Source: Pseudomonas mohnii (GTDB lineage: Bacteria; Pseudomonadota; Gammaproteobacteria; Pseudomonadales; Pseudomonadaceae). Taken from it: a stretch of DNA of 64,000 nt. The notes below the pieces were generated by a model. It saw nothing but the letters and a program-made list of their open reading frames with translations. It was not told the DNA's origin and searched no databases. This document shows positions 35,965-43,843 of the stretch, one piece after another. A program made the translations under genes and the position numbers. The stretch lies in NCBI RefSeq assembly GCF_900105115.1, contig NZ_FNRV01000001.1, forward strand, positions 4,820,501-4,884,500, written 5' to 3'. Position 1 is the first letter of the stretch; each line of letters opens with the position of its first letter.

Positions 35965-36270
35965 ATGACTCAAGAACCTAGCACCCTCTATGCCAAGCTG
36001 CTTGGTGAAACTGCATCTATTACCTGGAAGGAGTTGGAGCCGTTCTTTGCCAAGGGTGCCCTATTGTGGGTCGACCCCGGTCTGGATTTGATCGCCGCCG
36101 CCGAAGCCGTGGCCACCGATGAGGGGGAGAAAGTGGCTGCCTGGCTGGCTGCCGATCAGCTCGCCAAGCTGTCTGAAACGCGGGCGCTGGATCTGTTTGA
36201 ACGTGATCCCGAGTTGTGGGCGGTGGTCGTTTCGCCGTGGATAATGATCCAGGAAAGGGCAAAGCCATAA
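35965..36270 (+). CDS. DUF2288-type small protein
   Basis: A 101-residue soluble protein: TLYAKLLGETASITWKELEPFFAKG, DLIAAAEAVATDEGEKVAAWLA and ELWAVVVSPWIMIQE match the DUF2288 family as I remember it, found in proteobacteria and cyanobacteria with no assigned role. ATG 35965 is used; GGACAGGA provides a ribosome site about 5 bases upstream. It lies next to bra as in PAO1. Confidence 0.82.
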   Translation: MTQEPSTLYAKLLGETASITWKELEPFFAKGALLWVDPGLDLIAAAEAVATDEGEKVAAWLAADQLAKLSETRALDLFERDPELWAVVVSPWIMIQERAKP

Positions 36271-36460
36271 ATGCCTGCACTTGTTTGGTGCGTGGCGGTG
36301 TCGGTTAAAAGTGTGTAGGCGAGTAGCGTGATGGCACGTTGCCGTAGAGAAAGGCCACAGCCTCACGGTGACGTAAACGTAACGGGAACAGTTAAGTGAG
36401 CAGCCGAATGGCTGCTCAATTGTTTCTGGATGTTGAGATTTGTGTGGCGTGCAATGCCGT

Positions 36461-36530
36461 CATCGCGAGCAGGCTCGCTCCCACAGGTTTCCGTTGGCTC
36501 GGATACTGTGGCAGCGAGCCTGCTCGCGAT
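36461..36530. repeat. REP-type palindrome pair
   Basis: CATCGCGAGCAGGCTCGCTCC (less its last base) near 36461 and the inverse GCAGCGAGCCTGCTCGCGAT ending at 36530 face each other about 20 bases apart, between convergent genes and just before the tubulin-like gene's 3' end. Confidence 0.8.
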
Positions 36531-36556
36531 TGGCCACGACGCGGTTTGCGCCGGTC

Positions 36557-38761
36557 TTAGTAAGTGGTTTTACCCGTGTGGTTATTCAGCGAAATGACCT
36601 TGGTCTTGCCGATGCGGTGGCGGTAGATCTCGCGCAGGTATTTGATGGCTTTTTTCACGCAATCCCGGGACAGGCGAATGTCGTTGATCGAGACGAACTT
36701 GTCCTTGTCGTTGATCAGTTCACGATACTTTTTCTCATACATCGGCTTGATCGCGTACCAGTTGGTATCAAGGATCTTGGCCGGGTTCTCGAACTCGTTG
36801 AGCAGGTCGTCGATCAAGCCTTCGTCGAAGTGATCATGGATGATGAAGTCCAGTATCGAGTTGTCGAGGGTCTCATCGAAGCGGTACGGGTTTTTTGCAA
36901 AGCAACGCTTGATGAATGCAACGATCAGCGTCAGGAAGTCGTCCGACAGGCATGGGCTCTTGGCGATCAGCGTGGTCAGGGACAGGTTGGCCGAGGCGCC
37001 GATCACCAGTGCATAGCGCTTGAGCGTGGTGTTGGGGAACAGGCTGTTGAGGTGGGTCTTCAACCGGTTCAGGTCCATGTAGGACAGCTTGTAGTCCTTC
37101 GGCAGGGAAACGATCGACACCACCGACGAGCAATTCTTGAAGAAGTGCAGGTCGTGCAGCGCGGCCGCGTCATACCCCGAGTTCTTGTACTGCTCCAGCG
37201 ATGCCCGATAGCGCTTGGACTCAATGGGCAACAGGCTGATGCCTTCGATGGCCTGTGTGACCTTGTTGAAGTGTGGCAGGTCGATGGAGCGGAAGAACAG
37301 GTCGTCGATGTTCAGGCGCTGCGGCTCTTTCTCGAACACCTTGAATTTGTCGCTGGTCGGCGGCGGGGATTCCGGCACCACGGATTCGGCGTAGGCGATG
37401 GCCACCGGGCCGGCCAGGCTCATGAACAGGTCGTTGGCATCGAGGCGAATGGTCTCGCCGATGTCGATGCCGGCACGACGGAAATAGTTCTGGTCGTAGT
37501 CGGTCGTTACCGCTTGTGCCGTCAGAATGTTGAAAATCTGTTGTGAGATGTATTGGTTGGCGTGCTTTTCCATGGCATTGACATCAATGTTCTGGATATT
37601 GCCGTCATCGCTCTCTTCGGCGTAACGCATGATGTCGTTGGAGATCAGCATCATGGCATTCCATGGGCGGATACGGCCCATGACGCTGGCTTCGCTGCTG
37701 TCCTCGTTGGCGAAGTTGTAGGAGAAGTCCCACTCTTCCGACAGGTATTTGCACAACAGGCGACCGGCGTTGATATGCAAGGCTTCAGACATTTCGCTGC
37801 GATGATCGGAAATGTTCGGCAACACGCAGATGCCGCTGGTGAAAATCGGTTCGAAGACGAAGGAATGACCACTCTTGCCGTCGTGCTCGTCCATCGGCTT
37901 GGTGTCGAACGTCTTGTTCATGTACGAGTGCTGCTGGGCCAGGCCGAACTCCGAAGCCATGCCCGAACCGGTACCGCCGCCGGCACTGAAAATCGAGAAA
38001 TACAGGCGCGACTGGTTGGCCTTGATGCCACAGCTGTCGATCAGGTACGAGTGAATCATTTTCCAGTCCGGGCTGGAGAAACGCTGGGTGTCCTTGTTGA
38101 GGATGATCTTGGCCAGGTACTGACCGAGGATCGGCGCGTTACCAGCGCCACCGGCGTGGACTTCCGACAAGTCCATGATTTTCATTTTGCTGTAGTCGCG
38201 CAGAAACCCGCTTTTTTCGCCCTTGCGCGAGAAACGGATACGGCCGGCGATGTCTTTGTCCAGGTCGCCGAGCATGACCAGTGGTTCTACCAGGAACACC
38301 GGTTTGGTGGCCTTGTTCGGCCCCAGGCGCAGGTTGTTGCGAATCCATTGGGCCGGGCTGTAGCCCTTTTCGGCAAAGCGCTTGTCCGGCGACAGGCGAT
38401 CTTCGTTGTTGAATTCGTTGAGATAGAACTTGCGGGCGTTGTACACCAGCTCCGCGACATCCAGCGCGATGTTCGAGCCGCAACGACCCAGGCCGATCAG
38501 GCATACCGACGGGAATTCCTGATCGTTGTGCTGTTCGTTATCGCCTTCCAGATGCGACGGGCGCGGGAACACCATGTCGCGCAGGCCATCGAGGTTGTCG
38601 AGGATACGGTCAGTATTGGTTTCGGTGAAATACAGGTATTGCTGGGTCGCCAGCGGGCGGGACGGGAGCAATGGCTTCGACGGCATTGGGGCGGGGCTGT
38701 TCGCCGCAGGGCTCAACGTCAGGTCGGATACCACAGGGGCCGGATTGTTTTTAGAAGTCAT
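36557..38761 (-). CDS. Tubulin/FtsZ-superfamily GTPase, divergent
   Basis: A 734-residue protein with the hallmark loops of tubulins. A glycine loop T1 at VCLIGLGRCGSNIALD (residues 90-97), a T3-like segment VHAGGAGNAPILGQYL (201-215), the T4 signature SAGGGTGSGMAS (259-270), an S6/H7 junction MLISNDIMRY (371-380, compare FtsZ PND), a long H7-like helix AMEKHANQYISQQIF, and a T7-like loop RLDANDLFMSLAG (D441, D444). The N-terminal 80 residues are Pro/Ser-rich; about 280 residues follow T7, longer than in FtsZ. ATG 38761 has no strong ribosome site. No adjacent partner gene. It is not FtsZ (which lies in the dcw cluster) and not phage-type by context. GTPase and polymer formation are inferred. 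Confidence 0.85.
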   Translation of the reverse strand: MTSKNNPAPVVSDLTLSPAANSPAPMPSKPLLPSRPLATQQYLYFTETNTDRILDNLDGLRDMVFPRPSHLEGDNEQHNDQEFPSVCLIGLGRCGSNIALDVAELVYNARKFYLNEFNNEDRLSPDKRFAEKGYSPAQWIRNNLRLGPNKATKPVFLVEPLVMLGDLDKDIAGRIRFSRKGEKSGFLRDYSKMKIMDLSEVHAGGAGNAPILGQYLAKIILNKDTQRFSSPDWKMIHSYLIDSCGIKANQSRLYFSIFSAGGGTGSGMASEFGLAQQHSYMNKTFDTKPMDEHDGKSGHSFVFEPIFTSGICVLPNISDHRSEMSEALHINAGRLLCKYLSEEWDFSYNFANEDSSEASVMGRIRPWNAMMLISNDIMRYAEESDDGNIQNIDVNAMEKHANQYISQQIFNILTAQAVTTDYDQNYFRRAGIDIGETIRLDANDLFMSLAGPVAIAYAESVVPESPPPTSDKFKVFEKEPQRLNIDDLFFRSIDLPHFNKVTQAIEGISLLPIESKRYRASLEQYKNSGYDAAALHDLHFFKNCSSVVSIVSLPKDYKLSYMDLNRLKTHLNSLFPNTTLKRYALVIGASANLSLTTLIAKSPCLSDDFLTLIVAFIKRCFAKNPYRFDETLDNSILDFIIHDHFDEGLIDDLLNEFENPAKILDTNWYAIKPMYEKKYRELINDKDKFVSINDIRLSRDCVKKAIKYLREIYRHRIGKTKVISLNNHTGKTTY

Positions 38762-38958
38762 TGTTCGCCATGTACCTGGGCTGGTGGTCGGGCGACTCGC
38801 TGTCGTCGAACCGTCACGGAATGAGAACTCGCGTCTTTTATCAGCGCGTATTTGTCCCAAGCTTCAGAGCCATGGCCTGAATGTCGCTCGGGGGAATCCT
38901 TTCCTAAGTCATGATGAATCGGCCAATATTCAACGTTCTTTAATCAAAAGGAGGCCAA

Positions 38959-39855
38959 ATGATGTCAACGCTACCTTCGTTGGGATTTGCCGGGGTCGGC
39001 CTGATGGGCCTGCCTATGTGCAAGCGCCTGCTTGCGGCGGGTTTTCCGCTGACGGTGTGGAACCGCAATCCGGCCAAGTGCGCGCCGCTGGTCCAGGCTG
39101 GGGCGCGCCAGGTCGCCACGCCTGCCGAGCTATGCCAACACGCTGATGTGGTGATGTTGTGCCTGGCCGATACCCCGGTCGTCCGTGAGGTGGTTTTCGG
39201 TGCGGCGGGGATTGTCGAAGGGGCGAAAAGCGGTCAGTTGCTGGTGGATTTTTCCAGCCTGGAACCGACTGCAACGCGGGAAATGGCCTCGGAGCTTGTC
39301 AGTAAAACCGGTATGGGTTGGCTGGATGCGCCGGTCTCCGGCGGCGTGGTCGGAGCCGAGTCCGGAAGCCTCGCGATCATGGTGGGCGGCGAGGCGGCGG
39401 CGCTTGATCGGGTCAAACCTGTCTTGTTGAGCCTTGGCCAGCGCGTGACGCACATGGGGGCCGTCGGGGCGGGGCAGGTGACCAAGGCCTGCAATCAAAT
39501 GATCGTGGCCTGCAACGCGCTGGTTATTGCTGAAGTGGTGGCGCTGGCGGAGCGCTCCGGTGTTGATGCGAGCCTGATCGCCGAGGCGCTGGCCGGTGGT
39601 TTTGCCGACTCAAAACCTTTGCAGATTCTCGGCCCGCAAATGGCCGACAGCCGTTTCGAACCGGTCAAATGGCACGTGCGAACCCTGCTCAAGGATCTGG
39701 ATACCGCGGTGAAGTTTTCCCGTGAGCAAGGCTCGGCAACGCCGATCAGCGGTCTGGCCGCGCAATTGATGCGATTGCATGGGAGCCAGGGCTTCCTGGA
39801 AAATGACCCGTCTACATTAGTGCAGTTGTACCGTGAACCAGACTCAACGGCGTAA
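38959..39855 (+). CDS. NAD(P)-dependent beta-hydroxyacid dehydrogenase
   Basis: A 298-residue enzyme of the 3-hydroxyisobutyrate dehydrogenase / tartronate semialdehyde reductase family. NAD motif LGFAGVGLMGLPMCKRL near residue 8, substrate site APVSGGVVGAESGSL near residue 119, catalytic Lys in AGQVTKACNQMIVA near residue 178. AAGGAGG lies 4 bases before ATG 38959 and 7 bases before ATG 38962, so the second is an equally good start. It is divergent from the tubulin-like gene. The exact substrate is unknown. Confidence 0.9.
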   Translation: MMSTLPSLGFAGVGLMGLPMCKRLLAAGFPLTVWNRNPAKCAPLVQAGARQVATPAELCQHADVVMLCLADTPVVREVVFGAAGIVEGAKSGQLLVDFSSLEPTATREMASELVSKTGMGWLDAPVSGGVVGAESGSLAIMVGGEAAALDRVKPVLLSLGQRVTHMGAVGAGQVTKACNQMIVACNALVIAEVVALAERSGVDASLIAEALAGGFADSKPLQILGPQMADSRFEPVKWHVRTLLKDLDTAVKFSREQGSATPISGLAAQLMRLHGSQGFLENDPSTLVQLYREPDSTA

Positions 39856-42028
39856 CGGTGTATGCGTGCTTGCGCTGGTTGATCTCGTCCAGCACCGGGC
39901 GTAAATCATTGAGGGGCACCGGGCGGCTTAGCAGGTACCCCTGAACAAAGTCACAGCCGTGGCGTTCGAGAAACTGGTATTGCTCGAACGTTTCGACGCC
40001 CTCGGTGACCACGTCCAGATGCAGTGTGTGGGCCATGACGATAATGGCCTGGACGATCTCCATGTCCTGGGCGGATTTGGGGATGTCGATAATGAATGAT
40101 CGATCGATCTTCAGCGTGTTGAGTGGCAAGCGTTTGAGGTAGGCCAGGGACGAGTAACCGGTGCCGAAGTCATCGATCGACAGCGACACGCCGAGGGCGC
40201 GAATCTGCTGCAGCAATACCAGCGTTTCGGTGATGTTGCCCATCAATGCATTTTCAGTCACCTCCAGTTCCAGCCGCCTTGGCGCCACTGCGGCGCTGCG
40301 CAAGGCCTGTTCGATTTCCCCGGCCAGTTCCTCGCGAACCAGGCTCAGGGGCGAGCAATTCACGGCAATCTTCAGTTCATCGCAGCCCTGTCGTGACAAT
40401 TCGCCGAGGTCCTGGCACGCCTTGCGCAGCACCCATTTGTCCAGTTCGGTGATCAGGCCATTGGACTCGGCGAGGGCAATGAAACGATCCGGTGCGAGGA
40501 AACCGTGGACGGGATGCTGCCAGCGAATCAACGCTTCCAGTTTGCTGGCTTGGCCGGTTTTCAGGTCGTAGATTGGCTGGTAATAGAGCATCAGGCCGGT
40601 GTCTTCGCGCAGGGCATGGCGCAGTTCTTCTTCCAGTTGCAGTTCCAGCGTGGCCCGGGCCTTGAGATTGGCGCTGAAAAAATTCAAGCCGTTGCGGCCG
40701 CTGCCCTTGGACTGATACAGCGCCAAATCGGCATTTTTCAGCAGTTCTTCGCAAGTTTTTCCATCCTCCGGAAACAGGCTGATACCGATGCTGGTCGTCA
40801 TGACCATGCGCCGCCCGGCCAGCTCGATGGGGTCCTTCATTTTCAGCATGATGCGTTGTGCCATTTGTCGGGCTTCGTCCCGATCGTGCAGATCGATGAG
40901 GATGCAGAATTCATCGCCACCGAATCTCGCCACGACATCTTCGTGGCTGCGCACCGAGGCCTTGATGTGGCTGGCCAGTACCTTGAGCAGTTCGTCGCCC
41001 GCATCATGGCCCAGGCTGTCGTTGATCCGCTTGAAATGGTCAATGTCGAGGAACAGGACGGCAAGCATGCCACCTTCATGGGTTTTCTCGATGAGCTTCT
41101 CGGCGAAGATCTGATTGAAACCGCGTCGGTTGATCAGGCTGGTCAAGGCGTCGTAGTGCGCGACCTGTTGCAGGGAAACGCGTGCCTGGTCGAGTTGGCT
41201 GAGCAGCGAGTTCACCCGTTGCAGGTCATGATCCTTTTTTTGCAGTTTCTTGTCCGCCAGGGCCGCGCTGATGCAGCTGCCAATGATGAGCAGCGTCATG
41301 ACTGCGACAGTCACCCCCAATTGCAGGTGGTTGTGTTCCCCTGGTTGCGGCAGGACGGTGCCGCCGGGTAGCAACAGATTGAAAGCCGCCATACCCGTAA
41401 AGTGCATGCTGATGATGCCGGCCCCTATAACCAGGCTCGCGCTGTATTTGAACAACTGATGAAACATCCCGGTGCCGTTGCGCAAATGGCTGGCCAGTAA
41501 CAGCGCCGCCAGGCTGGCGCCTATCGCGATCAGGATGGAGAGCCCAAACAACACCGGCTGGTAATAGACCTTCGCTTGCGACTGCATGGCGCCCATGCCC
41601 ACGTAATGCATGGTCGCGATGCCCATGCCGATCCAGACCGAGGCTTTCAGGCATTGCCAAAAGCTCAGGGAGGGGCGACTGAGGGTGTACATCACCAGCC
41701 AGGAGGTGAGCAGGGCGATCAACAGGGACAACAAGGTGACGGGCAGTTGGAAATGAACATCGACCGGCACCTGGAACGCCAGCATGCCGATAAAGTGCAT
41801 GGCCCATATTCCGCCGGCCAGGCAGCCGGCACCGACCCAGCGCCACAGTCGTTGGGAGGAGAGGTTTTCCGCGTGGGCAACCCGTTCGGCCATGTCCAGT
41901 GTGGCAAAACTGCCGGCACAGGCGACCAGATAAGCCAGTAACACCAGAAAGGGGTCATGCATGCAGTTAAGTATGACCTGCCCGTTCACTGGTAGCTCGG
42001 TAATGAAATGCAGACCAAGCCAGTCCAT
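39812..42028 (-). CDS. MHYT-GGDEF-EAL cyclic-di-GMP signalling protein
   Basis: A 738-residue inner-membrane protein. The N-terminal seven-helix MHYT sensor (residues 20-235) shows three copies of the motif: AMHFIGM, TMHYVGM, SMHFTGM, thought to bind a metal and sense NO or oxygen. A GGDEF domain (RFGGDEFCILID) is intact but has no upstream RxxD inhibitory site (SHED instead). An EAL domain carries EALIRWQHP and DDFGTGYSSLAYLKRLP. Gene order beside rapA suggests the NbdA orthologue. It overlaps the 3' end of the dehydrogenase gene by 44 bases, tail to tail. Confidence 0.93.
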   Translation of the reverse strand: MDWLGLHFITELPVNGQVILNCMHDPFLVLLAYLVACAGSFATLDMAERVAHAENLSSQRLWRWVGAGCLAGGIWAMHFIGMLAFQVPVDVHFQLPVTLLSLLIALLTSWLVMYTLSRPSLSFWQCLKASVWIGMGIATMHYVGMGAMQSQAKVYYQPVLFGLSILIAIGASLAALLLASHLRNGTGMFHQLFKYSASLVIGAGIISMHFTGMAAFNLLLPGGTVLPQPGEHNHLQLGVTVAVMTLLIIGSCISAALADKKLQKKDHDLQRVNSLLSQLDQARVSLQQVAHYDALTSLINRRGFNQIFAEKLIEKTHEGGMLAVLFLDIDHFKRINDSLGHDAGDELLKVLASHIKASVRSHEDVVARFGGDEFCILIDLHDRDEARQMAQRIMLKMKDPIELAGRRMVMTTSIGISLFPEDGKTCEELLKNADLALYQSKGSGRNGLNFFSANLKARATLELQLEEELRHALREDTGLMLYYQPIYDLKTGQASKLEALIRWQHPVHGFLAPDRFIALAESNGLITELDKWVLRKACQDLGELSRQGCDELKIAVNCSPLSLVREELAGEIEQALRSAAVAPRRLELEVTENALMGNITETLVLLQQIRALGVSLSIDDFGTGYSSLAYLKRLPLNTLKIDRSFIIDIPKSAQDMEIVQAIIVMAHTLHLDVVTEGVETFEQYQFLERHGCDFVQGYLLSRPVPLNDLRPVLDEINQRKHAYTVTPLSLVHGTTALM

Positions 42029-42320
42029 AGCATGCCCCGTCGTTAATCACCCTGGCCTGCGCAATCGACGCTGGCGAATGCACTGAAGTATAGAGGGCAT
42101 GCACGAAGCGCAAGCCATGGTGGCTAAATGAGCCCAACCTTTTTGGAATGGACTTTAGAGCGTTTGGAAATAAATTGTTGCATGGGCTGCGCCCGCCACC
42201 ATGGGTGGGTATCAGCCTTGCGAATAATGACAGACAGCATTCGCGGGCCTGACTAGATTGCAAGTTCCGGGCTCGGATGCGCTGGCAGTGAAGCCCCATA
42301 ACAATAAAAGAGACGGATCC

Positions 42321-43670
42321 ATGCAGAACTCGACCCAAGCGGCGAATGCCTGGCGCATTCTGTTCCTGCTGTTCCTGGCCAATCTGTTCAATTTTTTTGA
42401 CCGCACGATCCCGGCCATCATCATTGAGCCGATCCGCATGGAATGGCACCTCAGCGACTTTCAGCTGGGGATCATCGGCACCGCCTTCACCCTGGTCTAC
42501 GCGATAGCCGGCCTGCCACTGGGGCGGATGGCCGATACCGGTTCGCGCAGCAAGTTGATGGGCTGGGGGCTGGCCGTGTGGAGCGGGTTGACGGCGGTCA
42601 ACGGCATGGTAGGCAGTTTCTGGAGTTTCCTGGTCGTGCGCATGGGTATCGGCATCGGTGAGGCCAGTTACGCGCCCGCCGCCAACTCGTTGATCGGCGA
42701 TTTGTTTCCCGCTCACCGACGGGCGCGGGCCATGGGTATTTTCATGCTCGGCCTGCCTTTGGGCCTGTTACTGGCGTTCTTTACCATCGGGGCGATGGTC
42801 AAGGCGTTCGACAGCTGGCGGGCACCTTTCTTCATCGCTGCCGTACCGGGACTGATCCTGGCGGTGTTCATGTTTTTCATCAAGGAGCCGAACCGGGGGG
42901 CTGCCGAGAGCGTACAAGTCTCGCAAGAGCGCGTCGACCGACCTATCCGCCGGGTTTTGGCGGTGCCGACTTTTCTGTGGCTGGTGATGGCCGGGCTGTG
43001 TTTCAACTTCGCAACTTATGCCTGCAACTCGTTTCTGGTACCGATGCTTCAGCGTTACTTTCTGATGCCTTTGCAGGAGGCCGCCGTGGCGACCGGAGTG
43101 ATTGTCGGTGTGACCGGCCTGGTTGGCCTGACGCTGGGTGGCTGGGTCGCGGACAAGATCCATCAACGGGTCGCCAACGGACGTCTGCTGTTTGCCGCGA
43201 TCAGCCTGATCATATCGACCCTGTGCACGGCCTGGGCGCTGCATTCGGGACGGATCGAGATTGGCGTGTTCGTGGCGGTGTTCAGTCTGGGCTGGTTGTT
43301 CGCCTATAACTTTTATACCTGCGTGTACACGGCGATTCAGGACGTGGTCGAGCCGCGTCTGCGGGCGACGGCCATGGCGCTGTTCTTTGCCGGCTTGTAC
43401 CTGTTGGGCGGTGGACTGGGGCCGGTGGTGGTGGGCGCGTTGTCCGATCACTTCGCCCATACAGCGATGCTTGCCGCCGGTGCCGAACAGATGACCGAAG
43501 CGTTCAAGGCTGTCGGCCTGCATGATGCGATGTACCTGATCCCGGTAGCGCTGTTTTTCACCATGGTGTTTTTGTTCCTGGCTGCGCGGTGTTTTGTGCG
43601 CGATGCCAAGCGGATGAAGGAGGGGTTGATTGCTGTGGTGGAGCCAGATGGGGTTGCAGCGACTGCATAA
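42321..43670 (+). CDS. MFS transporter, spinster-like
   Basis: A 449-residue carrier with twelve predicted spans. NLFNFFDRTIPAIIIEPIR in helix 1 and the loop GLPLGRMADTGSRSKLM, as well as RMGIGIGEASYAPAANSLI in helix 4-5, are characteristic of the spinster-type MFS group, which moves organic anions or lipids. ATG 42321 is used, with GACGGA upstream. It ends at a strong terminator at 43791. The substrate is unknown. Confidence 0.87.
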   Translation: MQNSTQAANAWRILFLLFLANLFNFFDRTIPAIIIEPIRMEWHLSDFQLGIIGTAFTLVYAIAGLPLGRMADTGSRSKLMGWGLAVWSGLTAVNGMVGSFWSFLVVRMGIGIGEASYAPAANSLIGDLFPAHRRARAMGIFMLGLPLGLLLAFFTIGAMVKAFDSWRAPFFIAAVPGLILAVFMFFIKEPNRGAAESVQVSQERVDRPIRRVLAVPTFLWLVMAGLCFNFATYACNSFLVPMLQRYFLMPLQEAAVATGVIVGVTGLVGLTLGGWVADKIHQRVANGRLLFAAISLIISTLCTAWALHSGRIEIGVFVAVFSLGWLFAYNFYTCVYTAIQDVVEPRLRATAMALFFAGLYLLGGGLGPVVVGALSDHFAHTAMLAAGAEQMTEAFKAVGLHDAMYLIPVALFFTMVFLFLAARCFVRDAKRMKEGLIAVVEPDGVAATA

Positions 43671-43674
43671 TCGC

Positions 43675-43755
43675 TTTCGTGAGCAAGCTTCTGTGTTCGA
43701 GTCGAACACAGAACCTTTAAACAGCCCAAGCCTGTGGGCGCTTGCTCGCGAAGAG
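43675..43755. repeat. Degenerate REP-like pair
   Basis: GTGAGCAAGCTTCTGTG near 43680 and GTGGGCGCTTGCTCGCGAA near 43734 look like decayed inverted REP arms, separated by a stretch containing two GTTCGAGTCGAAC-like bits. Low conservation. Confidence 0.45.
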
Positions 43756-43790
43756 CCCATCAGCAGCAGCCGATTCATTACAGGAAATAA

Positions 43791-43818
43791 AAAAGGCCCG
43801 CATCGCTGCGGGCCTTTT
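43791..43818. terminator. Bidirectional intrinsic terminator
   Basis: AAAAGGCCCGCA (43791-43802) and TGCGGGCCTTTT (43807-43818) form a perfect 12-bp stem with a 4-base loop and A/T tails on both sides, between the MFS gene and rapA, which converge. Confidence 0.92.
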
Positions 43819-43843
43819 CATTTATAGCGGTGGAGCAGGGGGC

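Noticed and set aside
37553..38824. Plus-strand frame of 423 codons opposite the tubulin-like gene
   Set aside because: No family features or ribosome site; tubulin loops on the minus strand are decisive.
39812..39855. Overlap of the dehydrogenase and GGDEF-EAL genes as a frameshift or assembly error
   Set aside because: Both reading frames remain intact with normal C-termini; a 44-base tail-to-tail overlap is acceptable.
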